Position numbers and translations under genes: made by a program | Shown here: piece after piece, positions 16,297-24,345 of the stretch | How positions within the stretch are numbered: position 1 is the stretch's first letter | Layout: each line of letters opens with the position of its first letter | The notes under the pieces: model-generated | The model's input: the letters and a program-made list of their open reading frames with translations, nothing else | The model's database searches: none | What the model was told of the DNA's origin: nothing | Source: JBNAGF01 sp049801055 | GTDB lineage: Bacteria > Pseudomonadota > Alphaproteobacteria > Rhodobacterales > Rhodobacteraceae | Reading direction: 5' to 3' | Length of the DNA stretch: 64,000 bases | Assembly: GCF_049801055.1 (NCBI RefSeq) | Contig: NZ_JBNAGF010000006.1 | Location: forward strand, 124,001 to 188,000

Positions 16297-17556
16297 TTAG
16301 TCGTTTCCTGCTGACGCGCCCCGTTTGGCCGAAAGGCTGATCGAAACGTCGACAGCAAATCCGACCGAGCTTTCATCCTTCAGTGAAGCGCCGATGCCGT
16401 AGTCGAGCCGTTGCAGCCAGGTCTGGCCGGTCATTCGGGCCGTGTCTCCGTCAAGCTCAAGGTCGAAGGGCAGGGTGACGGGCACGCTCTGGCCTTTGAG
16501 CGTCAGGGGACCGGTCGCGATATAGCCGGATTCGGTTTTCTCGATCTGTGCGACGAAGCTTGCGGTTGGAAACTGGGCGGCATCGAAAAAATCGGCGCCC
16601 ATCGCCTGTTGCGTGACAGAGCCCAAGGTCAGCGAGGTGATGGCGATGGTGACGTCGACCTCTCCGGCCGGGCCGGGCGCATCCGGCTCGTCAAAGGTGA
16701 TTGCCGCTGTCCAATCGGCGAACTGTCCGTCGACCTCGCTGCCCATCTGGCTGATTTTGAAACCCAGACTGCCTTCGGTGACCTGCCAGTCCGAACGCAC
16801 GGCCTCCAGAGTCGCGCTTTGCGAAGTCGCCGTAGAGTGACCAGGGGCGAACATACCAAAACCTGTGCCAATACCAAGCGCTACGCCCCAGGCCACAATC
16901 GCCGCACCCAGCGGCAGCAAGCTGTGTTTTTGTTCCTGGGGAGTGGGTGCGTCGCTGGGCCCTGGCAACATCCGGCGCAGAGTGCTGTCCCGGTCGATGA
17001 CGTGATGCTTCAGAGCGCCGGCAATGTGCAAAAACAAGGCCACGACCAGGACGCGCTCGAAGATCATATGCAGCGATGCAAAGGTCTCGGCGAGGGGTTC
17101 ATGCTTCGGGACGAAGGGAAGCGATTGACCGAACGGCCACCAGATCGGTGCAAACCCCGTGGTGGCAGAATGGTGAATCCATCCGGTCAGGGGAACCAGC
17201 AGGAGCGAGCCGTAAAGAAGCCAGTGCACCGTTTCCGCTGCAAAGGCCTCGGGCTTGTTGTCCGCATTCAGCAATCCGGGTTTCGGCTGGATCAACGCCC
17301 AGGATATTCGGGCGAGTGCAACGAAAAAGATCGTTACACCAAGCGTCTTGTGCATCGAAAACAGAAACGCCGCGCGGGCGATCTCGGCCTCGGACGGGGT
17401 TATGGCGGGATCGCGCACATGATGGGCGAGATTGTTGGCAACCAAACCAAGCGGGATCACCGAAAAGATCAGCAAGACCGTTAGCCAGTGAAATGTCTTG
17501 GTCACGCTTCCATAGGCGCTGAACGTGTTGGACAAGGTCCGGGTCGAGGGGGGCAT
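16297..17556 (-). CDS. Cytochrome b561-YceI fusion protein
   Basis: A 419-residue two-domain protein. Residues 1-190 form a four-helix cytochrome b561 with haem-ligand histidines in VTKTFHWLTVLL, FLFSMHKTLGV, and LFLHIAGALKHHVI. A fifth hydrophobic helix (about 212-235) leads to a periplasmic YceI domain (about 250-415, e.g. EGSLGFKISQMGSEVDGQF, LTLKGQSVPVTLPFDLELDG). The fusion suggests that the b-type haem protein delivers electrons to, or takes them from, a quinone or isoprenoid held by YceI. This is inference. Convergent with the free-standing YceI gene. Confidence 0.9.
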   Translation of the reverse strand: MPPSTRTLSNTFSAYGSVTKTFHWLTVLLIFSVIPLGLVANNLAHHVRDPAITPSEAEIARAAFLFSMHKTLGVTIFFVALARISWALIQPKPGLLNADNKPEAFAAETVHWLLYGSLLLVPLTGWIHHSATTGFAPIWWPFGQSLPFVPKHEPLAETFASLHMIFERVLVVALFLHIAGALKHHVIDRDSTLRRMLPGPSDAPTPQEQKHSLLPLGAAIVAWGVALGIGTGFGMFAPGHSTATSQSATLEAVRSDWQVTEGSLGFKISQMGSEVDGQFADWTAAITFDEPDAPGPAGEVDVTIAITSLTLGSVTQQAMGADFFDAAQFPTASFVAQIEKTESGYIATGPLTLKGQSVPVTLPFDLELDGDTARMTGQTWLQRLDYGIGASLKDESSVGFAVDVSISLSAKRGASAGND

Positions 17557-17752
17557 GGGAATCTCGCTCTTGGTGGTATTCTTTACAAACTATAGCCTTG
17601 CGCAGTTCGCTCAAGTGGCGGTCGCGCACAGGTATCGTGCCAGCATGCAGGTGTTTTTGCCTCGCTGATCTGCGCGTTAAGTGAACCTCATACATGACCG
17701 GAACCGGCGGGCATTTGGAGGGTGTTCAGAAAGGCGTAAATCGGGGCGATGG

Positions 17753-17780
17753 CTTGTGTGGCCGCGCGGGGCGGTCTAAA
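17753..17780 (+). promoter_or_regulatory. Possible fabD promoter
   Basis: CTTGTG, 16-nt spacer, TCTAAA, ending 34 bp before the fabD start. Weak match, positional support only. Confidence 0.3.
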
Positions 17781-17814
17781 CCCTGCGGGAAACAGAAATG
17801 AGGACAAGAACGTA

Positions 17815-18753
17815 ATGACACTCGCATTCGTGTTTCCCGGACAGGGCGCTCAGGCCATTGGTATGGGCAAGGCGCTCGCCGAAGCCTATCCGGCGGCGCA
17901 GGCCATATTCGCCGAGGTCGACGACGCCTTGGGCGAAAAGTTGAGCGCACTGATCTGGGATGGCGCGATCGAGGAACTCACCTTGACCCGCAATGCGCAG
18001 CCGGCGCTGATGGCGACCTCGATGGCGGCGATGCGGGCTCTGGAGGCCGAAGGCGTCTCGGTTTCGGCCGCTTCCTTTGTGGCGGGGCATTCTCTGGGCG
18101 AATACTCAGCACTGGCTGCGGCTGGGGCGCTGAGTGTTGCCGATACGGCCCGGTTGCTGCGCACCCGTGGCGAAGCAATGCAAAGCGCAGTTCCGGTTGG
18201 AGAGGGCGCCATGGCGGCGGTTCTGGGTCTCGATCTGGAAGCCGTGCGCGAGGTGGCAGAAGCCGCTGCACAGGGCGAGGTGTGCCAGGCTGCGAATGAC
18301 AATGATCCGACGCAGGTTGTGGTCTCCGGGTCCAAGGCCGCTGTTGAACGAGCGGCTGAATTGGCCAAGGAAAAAGGCGCAAAACGCGCAGTGATGCTGC
18401 CAGTTAGCGCTCCGTTCCATTGCGCCTTGATGCAGCCGGCGGCCGATGTGATGGCGGAGGCGCTGGCCGCAGTGGATATCAAGGCGCCCGCTGTTCCTGT
18501 GGTTGCGAATGTTCGCGTCGAGGCGGTCAGTGATCCGGATCAGATCCGTGACCTGCTGGTGGCGCAGGTGACTGGCTCGGTCCGCTGGCGCGAGAGCGTT
18601 CAGTTCATGGCCGGGCAGGGCGTGGACACCTTTTGGGAAATCGGCGCAGGCAAGGCCTTGTCCGGCATGATCCGAAAAATCGATCGGTCGCTGGCAAGCA
18701 AGGCGGTCGGTGCTCCCGAGGATGCACAGGCAGCGGCGCAGTCGCTAGGCTGA
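17815..18753 (+). CDS. fabD: Malonyl-CoA:ACP transacylase
   Basis: A 312-residue FabD that loads malonyl onto acyl carrier protein for fatty acid synthesis. The N-terminal FVFPGQGAQ motif and the nucleophile elbow GHSLGEYSALAA (Ser about residue 93) are present. The partner His lies in VSAPFHCALM and the oxyanion/VTGSVRW region follows. The start MTLAFVFPGQG at 17815 fits the family; upstream codons are not homologous-looking. First of the fabD-fabG-acpP series, all on the plus strand. Confidence 0.96.
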   Translation: MTLAFVFPGQGAQAIGMGKALAEAYPAAQAIFAEVDDALGEKLSALIWDGAIEELTLTRNAQPALMATSMAAMRALEAEGVSVSAASFVAGHSLGEYSALAAAGALSVADTARLLRTRGEAMQSAVPVGEGAMAAVLGLDLEAVREVAEAAAQGEVCQAANDNDPTQVVVSGSKAAVERAAELAKEKGAKRAVMLPVSAPFHCALMQPAADVMAEALAAVDIKAPAVPVVANVRVEAVSDPDQIRDLLVAQVTGSVRWRESVQFMAGQGVDTFWEIGAGKALSGMIRKIDRSLASKAVGAPEDAQAAAQSLG

Positions 18754-18834
18754 TCTGGTTAAGGTAATTGGCCGGTATTGCGAAGTCGCCTGAAACGCGG
18801 CGACCGAACCGGCGGAGCAGAAAGGAAATTCGAA

Positions 18835-19572
18835 ATGTTTGATCTGACGGGAAAGAATGCCCTGATCACCGGAGCGTCGGGCGGAATCGGTGGTGATATC
18901 GCCCGAGCGCTGCATGCAGCTGGCGCAACCGTCGGTCTGTCCGGCACCCGTGTAGAGCCGTTGGAGGCGCTGGCTTCTGAACTGGGCGAGCGGGCGCATG
19001 TTCTGCCCTGCAATCTTGGTGACGCCGAGGCAGTGGCAGCCTTGCCGAAGCAGGCTGCGGACGCGATGGGTAGCGTCGATATTCTGGTGAACAATGCCGG
19101 GATTACCCGGGACAACCTGTTCATGCGGATGTCGGACGAGGAATGGCAGAGCGTCATTGACGTCAACCTGACTGCGACTATGAAACTGTGCAAAGGCGTG
19201 CTGCGCGGCATGATGAAGGCGCGGTGGGGACGGATCGTCAATATCTCGTCGGTTGTTGGAGCCACCGGAAATCCCGGGCAAGGCAACTATGCTGCGTCAA
19301 AGGCAGGCATGGTCGGCATGTCGAAATCTCTGGCCTATGAAGTTGCGAGCCGCGGGATCACCGTCAACGCAGTGGCCCCGGGGTTTATCACCACGGCCAT
19401 GACAGACAAACTGACGGATGATCAAAAATCGGGCATCCTGACCCAGGTTCCGGCTGGCCGCATGGGCGAGCCCTCGGAGATTGCAGCGGCCGTATTGTAC
19501 CTGGCCAGCCCCGAGGCCGCTTATGTCACGGGCACCACCTTGCATGTGAACGGCGGAATGGCCATGTTGTGA
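18835..19572 (+). CDS. fabG: 3-oxoacyl-ACP reductase
   Basis: A 245-residue short-chain dehydrogenase. The cofactor motif TGASGGIGG lies at residues 12-20, NNAG near residue 86, the catalytic Ser in NISSVVGATG, and YAASKAG with Tyr and Lys near residue 151. It reduces 3-oxoacyl-ACP with NADPH in fatty acid synthesis. The start at 18835 (MFDLTGKNALITG) is preceded by GAAAGGAAA. 81 bp after fabD, so probably co-transcribed. Confidence 0.95.
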   Translation: MFDLTGKNALITGASGGIGGDIARALHAAGATVGLSGTRVEPLEALASELGERAHVLPCNLGDAEAVAALPKQAADAMGSVDILVNNAGITRDNLFMRMSDEEWQSVIDVNLTATMKLCKGVLRGMMKARWGRIVNISSVVGATGNPGQGNYAASKAGMVGMSKSLAYEVASRGITVNAVAPGFITTAMTDKLTDDQKSGILTQVPAGRMGEPSEIAAAVLYLASPEAAYVTGTTLHVNGGMAML

Positions 19573-19598
19573 CCGGCCTGGGGCGAATGCGAAAGCGT

Positions 19599-19626
19599 TT
19601 GCCTCTGGCGTCGTCTATGCTATAGG
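19599..19626 (+). promoter_or_regulatory. Candidate acpP promoter
   Basis: TTGCCT, 16-nt spacer, TATAGG, about 150 bp upstream of acpP. A separate promoter would allow the high expression expected for acyl carrier protein. Confidence 0.5.
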
Positions 19627-19774
19627 CGGCACAGTTTAGCGGGCGCGGTCGATGGGCCGCGCTTTGCCATACCCGGAACTCCGGGACCGAGCCGCCCGGG
19701 AAGGGCACAATCAAGCCACCCCGAGCGGGCAAGGGCAGAACCGGGCTTAGAGCCCTGAAGAATGAGGAATAGAC

Positions 19775-20008
19775 ATGAGCGACGTCGCAGATCGCGTAAA
19801 GAAGATCGTTGTGGAACACCTGGGTGTTGAAGAAGACAAAGTGACCGAGAATGCGTCGTTCATCGACGATCTGGGCGCAGACAGCCTCGACACCGTGGAA
19901 CTGGTCATGGCCTTCGAAGAAGAGTTCGGCATCGAGATCCCCGATGACGCAGCCGAGACCATCCAAACCTTTGGCGACGCTGTGAAGTTCATCACCGAGG
20001 CTTCCTGA
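19775..20008 (+). CDS. acpP: Acyl carrier protein
   Basis: A 77-residue acidic ACP. The phosphopantetheine attachment motif DLGADSLDTVELVMAFEE is at residues 32-49 with the modified Ser in DSL. It carries acyl chains for the Fab enzymes and is also an acyl donor for LuxI-type synthases such as the one at 9926. A strong terminator follows. Confidence 0.97.
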   Translation: MSDVADRVKKIVVEHLGVEEDKVTENASFIDDLGADSLDTVELVMAFEEEFGIEIPDDAAETIQTFGDAVKFITEAS

Positions 20009-20031
20009 GCCACCGGCTGAAAATGCTTTAG

Positions 20032-20067
20032 AAACGGCGCTTCCATGCAATGGAAGCGCCGTTTTTC
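20032..20067 (+). terminator. Intrinsic terminator of acpP
   Basis: AAACGGCGCTTCCAT (20032-20046), loop GCA, ATGGAAGCGCCGTTT (20050-20064), then TT. A perfect 15-bp stem. Confidence 0.92.
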
Positions 20068-20147
20068 TTTGCAATGCCAATTTCTGACTTGCTTCGGGCA
20101 AAACCAGTTGTCACCCTGTTGTCGAGCAGAATTCGGGCGGGCAGGCA

Positions 20148-20684
20148 ATGATCCGATCCATTCCTACAATCAACACGGCGCGACTGACCCTAGCAGGGAT
20201 GCGGCCGGAGGATTTTGAACGTTTCGCCGAGCTTTGGGCGATGCCGGAAGTCGTGCGGCATATCGGCGGCGAGCCGCGCTCGCGCGGGCGGGCATGGGAG
20301 AGTTTCCTCCGCAATGCAGGCCACTGGCAGATGGCTGGGTTTGGGCAGTGGGGTATCGTTACGCAACGCGACCGCCGACTGGTTGGCCAGGTGGGATTTT
20401 TCTATGAAAACCGCGATCTCGGTGAGGAATTCGACAGGTTTCCCGAGGCTGGCTGGGCTCTGGCGCCCGAGGCACAGGGGCAAGGGCTCGGACGCGAAGC
20501 GGCGCAGGCCGCCCATGACTGGTTTGACAGGATCATCACCGGGCCTCTGGTGGCGATGATCAATGCCGGAAACGAAGCCTCGCAACGGATTGCTGATCAT
20601 CTCGGCTACGCGCCACTCAGAGAGGTGGAGTTTCGCGACCAGTCCGTGATTCTCTTGCACAGGGCCGGCCCACCGCAGGGGTGA
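20148..20684 (+). CDS. GNAT-family N-acetyltransferase (RimJ/RimL-like)
   Basis: A 178-residue acetyltransferase. The N-terminus has the RimJ/RimL-type opening (INTARLTLAGMRPEDFERFAELWAM). Acetyl-CoA binding motif A is seen as ALAPEAQGQGLGREAAQAAH (Q/R-x-x-G-x-G/A) at about residues 105-124, followed by INAGNEASQRIADHLGY. The substrate is unknown and such enzymes may acetylate protein N-termini or small molecules. Its own promoter is probable, since the acpP terminator lies upstream. Confidence 0.85.
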   Translation: MIRSIPTINTARLTLAGMRPEDFERFAELWAMPEVVRHIGGEPRSRGRAWESFLRNAGHWQMAGFGQWGIVTQRDRRLVGQVGFFYENRDLGEEFDRFPEAGWALAPEAQGQGLGREAAQAAHDWFDRIITGPLVAMINAGNEASQRIADHLGYAPLREVEFRDQSVILLHRAGPPQG

Positions 20685-20828
20685 GGCCGGGAATGTGCAT
20701 TCGGGGTGGACAGCCCCTTACGTGCCGCAAAAAGCAACTGTCACGCCGATACCGGAACAGTGCGGGATTTCCGGCGATCTATGCTATCCTGCATGTACAG
20801 GTGACCGTGAGTGCGGAGGACATGGCTC

Positions 20829-21572
20829 ATGCGAATTTACCCCACAATGGAATTGCAGGACGGGCGGTGCGTGACACTGGACAAAGGCCGTCTGGATGCA
20901 GCGATGATCTGGCATGTGGACCCGATCGAAACAGCGCGAAGTTTTGCGGCAGCGGGCGCGGAATGGATGCATCTGACCGATTTCGATGCCATCGAAGGAC
21001 GTGATACCAATGCCGAGCTGGTCGAGCAGATCATTCGCGCTGCCGAGATCCCTGTGCAGTTGGGTGGCGGAATTCGCAGCCGCGAAAATGTCGAACGCTG
21101 GATCGACAAAGGCGTCGGTCGTGTCGTGGTTGGCACGCTTGCGGCCCGTGATCCGCATCTGGTGAAGGAGCTTGCCGCCCATTACCCGGATCAGATCGTT
21201 CTGGCGGTGGATGTCTGGCGTGGTCAGGTGATGACCGAAGGCTGGCGCAACCCCAGTGCCTTCACTCCCGAGGCGTTTCTGGAGGCGTTTGCCGACGTTC
21301 CGCTGGCCGCAGTCATCGTGACCGATATCGACAGTGACATGGAGGATCTGGAAGCGCAGCTGGGTTTGATGTCCGGGCTTGCGGCGTCGTCTCGGACGCC
21401 GGTGATTGCCTCTGGCGTGGTTCGGACCGTCGACGATATTTCCCGTCTGGCCTATATCCATAACATTTCCGGTGCTCTGGTGGGCCGGGCATTGTTCAGA
21501 AAGACTTTGGACCTGTCCGAAGCTCTGAACGTTGCGACCCGGGCCCATGAGCCGGTGGCGCAATTGCAATAG
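20829..21572 (+). CDS. HisA-like TIM-barrel protein with Asp-to-Glu change
   Basis: A 247-residue (beta/alpha)8 protein of the HisA/HisF family. The start at 20829 follows the RBS GGAGGA. The phosphate-binding loops are recognisable (VQLGGGIRS near 76-84; ASGVVRTVDDI near 200). In HisA the first-strand Asp (residue 8 in Thermotoga HisA) is the catalytic acid/base. Here the equivalent position in YPTMELQDG is Glu8, while the second catalytic Asp is kept as D128 in LAVDVWRG. It is not near his genes. It may be a paralogue with altered reaction, and I do not assign it ProFAR isomerase activity. Confidence 0.8.
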   Translation: MRIYPTMELQDGRCVTLDKGRLDAAMIWHVDPIETARSFAAAGAEWMHLTDFDAIEGRDTNAELVEQIIRAAEIPVQLGGGIRSRENVERWIDKGVGRVVVGTLAARDPHLVKELAAHYPDQIVLAVDVWRGQVMTEGWRNPSAFTPEAFLEAFADVPLAAVIVTDIDSDMEDLEAQLGLMSGLAASSRTPVIASGVVRTVDDISRLAYIHNISGALVGRALFRKTLDLSEALNVATRAHEPVAQLQ

Positions 21573-21646
21573 ATTTCTCGTTGTTGCTTCGGGCGACGGA
21601 TCGCCGAAACCTTTCGCACGCGAAAGGGGATAGGGGGTGGTTGCTC

Positions 21647-21676
21647 TTGCCCCCACACCCATCTGCGGGGTATGAG
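21647..21676 (+). promoter_or_regulatory. Possible fabF promoter
   Basis: TTGCCC, 18-nt spacer, TATGAG, 37 bp upstream of fabF. Moderate match to sigma70. Confidence 0.35.
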
Positions 21677-21712
21677 CGGTTCTCGAACAGGTAGCAGGCA
21701 TGAGGAAGCTTT

Positions 21713-22978
21713 ATGCGCAGAGTCGTCGTCACCGGTCTTGGTATGGTCACCCCGTTGGCCAGCGGAGTGGAAGAAACCTGGTCACGGCTGCTGGACGGGC
21801 AGTCCGGCGCTGGGCCGATCACGCTGTTTGATGCGGTCGCGTCAGGCGTGACCACCACTTATGCCTGCGAAGTTCCGCGCGGAGACGGAACCAACGGCAC
21901 GTTCAATCCCGATGACTGGATGCCCCCGAAGGAGCAGCGGAAAATCGAGGATTTCATCCTTTACTCCATCGCCGCTGCGGATATGGCCTGCAAGGATGCA
22001 GACTGGTTGCCCGAGGACGAGGAAGCACGGGAGCGCACCGGTGTTATGATCGGCTCTGGTATTGGCGGGCTCGGGTCGATCGCTGAGACGGCAAATCTGA
22101 TCAAGGATCGCGGTCCGCGGCGGGTGTCGCCCTTCTTTATTCCCGGAGCACTGATCAACCTTGCGTCGGGGCAGGTGTCGATCCGCTTTGGATTCAAGGG
22201 GCCAAACCATTCGGTCGTCACGGCCTGTGCAACTGGCGCACATGCCATCGGCGATGCCGCGCGCCTGATCGCGCTTGACGATGCCGATGTGATGATTGCC
22301 GGCGGTGGTGAAAACGCGATCTGCGAGATCGGCATGGCCGGGTTCAACGCCTGCAAGGCGCTGTCGACCAAGTATGCCGACAATCCGACCGTCGCAAGCC
22401 GTCCGTATGATGTGGATCGCGACGGGTTCGTCATGGGCGAAGGTGCTGGCGTTGTGGTTCTGGAAGAATATGAACACGCCAAGGCCCGCGGCGCCAAGAT
22501 CTATGCCGAGGTTCTGGGTTACGGTATGTCGGGCGATGCGTACCATATTACGGCTCCGTCTGAAGACGGCGAGGGGGGCGAGCGCGCCATGCGCGCGGCT
22601 CTCAAGCGGGCCGGGCTGGAGGCAAAGGACATCGATTATGTCAATGCACACGGCACGTCGACAATGGCGGATGTGATCGAACTGGCCGCCGTGGAGCGGT
22701 TGATGGGCGAACACGCGGCGAATGTTACAATGTCGTCGACCAAATCCGCTACCGGTCACCTGCTGGGCGCCGCTGGTGCTATCGAGGCGATCTTTTCGAT
22801 CCTCGCGATCCGCGATCAGGTGGCACCGCCGACGATCAATCTGGACAATCCGGCGGTCGAGTCGGTTGTTGACCTTGCGCCCAATGCCAAGCGCGAACGC
22901 AAGATCGACGTGGCCATGTCCAATTCCTTCGGGTTCGGCGGAACCAATGCGAGCGTGATCTTCGGGAAGCCCAAGTAA
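21713..22978 (+). CDS. fabF: 3-oxoacyl-ACP synthase II
   Basis: A 421-residue elongating ketosynthase. The Cys-His-His triad is present: nucleophile in VVTACATGAHAIG (about residue 173), His in VNAHGTST, His in SATGHLLGAAG, with the C-terminal NSFGFGGTNAS loop. It condenses acyl-ACP with malonyl-ACP. The next gene, mltG, starts at the base after the fabF stop, so they are co-transcribed. This gene pair next to the GTA cluster is a familiar arrangement in Rhodobacterales. Confidence 0.96.
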   Translation: MRRVVVTGLGMVTPLASGVEETWSRLLDGQSGAGPITLFDAVASGVTTTYACEVPRGDGTNGTFNPDDWMPPKEQRKIEDFILYSIAAADMACKDADWLPEDEEARERTGVMIGSGIGGLGSIAETANLIKDRGPRRVSPFFIPGALINLASGQVSIRFGFKGPNHSVVTACATGAHAIGDAARLIALDDADVMIAGGGENAICEIGMAGFNACKALSTKYADNPTVASRPYDVDRDGFVMGEGAGVVVLEEYEHAKARGAKIYAEVLGYGMSGDAYHITAPSEDGEGGERAMRAALKRAGLEAKDIDYVNAHGTSTMADVIELAAVERLMGEHAANVTMSSTKSATGHLLGAAGAIEAIFSILAIRDQVAPPTINLDNPAVESVVDLAPNAKRERKIDVAMSNSFGFGGTNASVIFGKPK

Positions 22979-24133
22979 ATGTGGCGTGCTCTTGCTTCGA
23001 ACATGCTGACCGTTCTTGCGGTCGTCATGTTCCTTGCGGCTGGCGTGATCCTCTGGGGCAAGTCGCAATACACTGCTGAAGGTCCGTTGACCGAGCCGAT
23101 CTGCCTGCGGGTGGAACGGGGATCGAACATGGACCGTGTGAGCCGGGATCTCGAGGCGCAGGGGGCAGTAGACAGCTCGGCGGTGTTCCGTCTGGGCGCG
23201 CGCTACAGCGAGAAGGCCGGACAGCTGAAGGCCGGGGCCTATCTGGTGCAAGACGGCGCTTCGATGGAGAACATCGTCGACCAGATTACCCGCGGCGGTG
23301 CAAGCACGTGTGGCACCGAGATCGTGTATCGTATCGGTGTCACGCGCAGCTCTACCGAAGTGCGGGAACTTGATCCTGTAAGTCAGAAGTTTGTCGAATT
23401 GGCGAAATTTGACCCTGCCGAGGAGGAAACACCCGAGGCCTATGCCGAGAAACGTCAGGAGGCGGACACACGTTACCGGATTGCTCTGGCCGAAGGCGTA
23501 ACCAGCTGGCAGGTGGCCGAGGCGCTGAAGGCGATGGACGTTCTGAGCGGCGAGGTGGGTCAGATCCCGCCCGAAGGCATGCTGGCACCTGACAGTTACG
23601 AGGTTGTTCCAGGTACTGAACGGTCGGCGCTGTTGGCACAGATGCAGGAAAAGCAACAGCTTCTGATCAATGCTGTTTGGGAGAGCAGACAGCCTGACCT
23701 TCCGTTGGAAAACCCGGAAGAGATGCTGGTTCTGGCTTCGATCATCGAAAAGGAAACCGGTGTTTCCGAAGAACGTGGTCAGGTCGCCAGCGTGTTCGTG
23801 AACCGATTGGAACGCGGAATGAAGCTGCAGACGGACCCGACGGTGATCTATGGCATTACCAAAGGCAAAGGCACTTTGGGTCGTGGCCTTAGGAGAAGTG
23901 AACTGCGCCGTGTAACGCCTTGGAATACATATGTTATAGATGGCTTGCCTCCAACCCCGATCGCCAATCCGGGATTGGCCAGTCTGGAAGCAGCGGTCGC
24001 ACCGGATGAAACCGACTATGTGTTCTTCGTGGCGGACGGAACAGGTGGCCACGCCTTTGCGGAAACCTTGCAGGAACACAATCGAAATGTCGCGAAATGG
24101 CGTGAGATTGAGGCGCAGCGCAACAACAACTGA
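22979..24133 (+). CDS. mltG: Endolytic murein transglycosylase
   Basis: A 384-residue YceG-family membrane-bound enzyme. An N-terminal transmembrane helix (about residues 7-25, LTVLAVVMFLAAGVILWG) is followed by LysM-like and catalytic regions. The catalytic Glu lies in LASIIEKETGVSEERGQVAS, followed by LQTDPTVIYGI and the TPWNTYVIDGLPPTPIANPG signature. It cuts nascent glycan strands and sets their length. Immediately follows fabF; the GTA leader begins just downstream. Confidence 0.95.
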   Translation: MWRALASNMLTVLAVVMFLAAGVILWGKSQYTAEGPLTEPICLRVERGSNMDRVSRDLEAQGAVDSSAVFRLGARYSEKAGQLKAGAYLVQDGASMENIVDQITRGGASTCGTEIVYRIGVTRSSTEVRELDPVSQKFVELAKFDPAEEETPEAYAEKRQEADTRYRIALAEGVTSWQVAEALKAMDVLSGEVGQIPPEGMLAPDSYEVVPGTERSALLAQMQEKQQLLINAVWESRQPDLPLENPEEMLVLASIIEKETGVSEERGQVASVFVNRLERGMKLQTDPTVIYGITKGKGTLGRGLRRSELRRVTPWNTYVIDGLPPTPIANPGLASLEAAVAPDETDYVFFVADGTGGHAFAETLQEHNRNVAKWREIEAQRNNN

Positions 24134-24134
24134 T

Positions 24135-24178
24135 CCGGTTCGGTCGACCTGAAATTAGGTTTTTGTTAAAAGAACCGG
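24135..24178. promoter_or_regulatory. Inverted repeat upstream of GTA promoter
   Basis: CCGGTTC (24135-24141) is repeated inverted as GAACCGG (24172-24178). Between them ACCTGAAATTAGGT plus TTTT (24147-24164) is a weak terminator-like hairpin that may end the mltG transcript. The outer dyad lies 33 bp upstream of the -35 candidate, where an activator could bind. Confidence 0.4.
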
Positions 24179-24210
24179 TCGGTTAGGTGTTGCAGCTGTT
24201 GCGGATTTTC

Positions 24211-24239
24211 TTGACTTTCGCGCGGTTTCGTGCTTAGGT
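24211..24239 (+). promoter_or_regulatory. Candidate GTA operon promoter
   Basis: TTGACT (24211-24216), 17-nt spacer, TTAGGT (24234-24239). Good -35, modest -10. It is the best sigma70-like element between mltG and GTA gp1 and lies about 100 bp before the first GTA start codon. Confidence 0.5.
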
Positions 24240-24264
24240 TGTGTCATGCTAGAAGAGATGGCAA

Positions 24265-24298
24265 ACGGCCCCGGGGGTGACTCCGGTGGCCGTTTTTT
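24265..24298 (+). terminator. Terminator-like hairpin in GTA leader
   Basis: ACGGCC-CCGG, loop GGGTGACT, CCGG-T-GGCCGT, then TTTTTT (24293-24298). Ten base pairs with one bulged T. It lies downstream of the candidate promoter and 48 bp upstream of gp1, so it could attenuate the GTA transcript or simply terminate read-through from mltG. Confidence 0.75.
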
Positions 24299-24345
24299 CA
24301 TGTCTCTCGTGCGGAGATCACTCACGCATGAGGTCACGAGCACAC

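Noticed and set aside
21610..21627. CCTTTCG-CACG-CGAAAGG hairpin after the HisA-like gene
   Set aside because: A 7-bp stem with no T-run on either side and the fabF promoter candidate just downstream; too weak to call a terminator.
21842..24079. Long minus-strand ORF of 745 codons over fabF and mltG
   Set aside because: Antisense shadow; the sense genes have full catalytic motifs.
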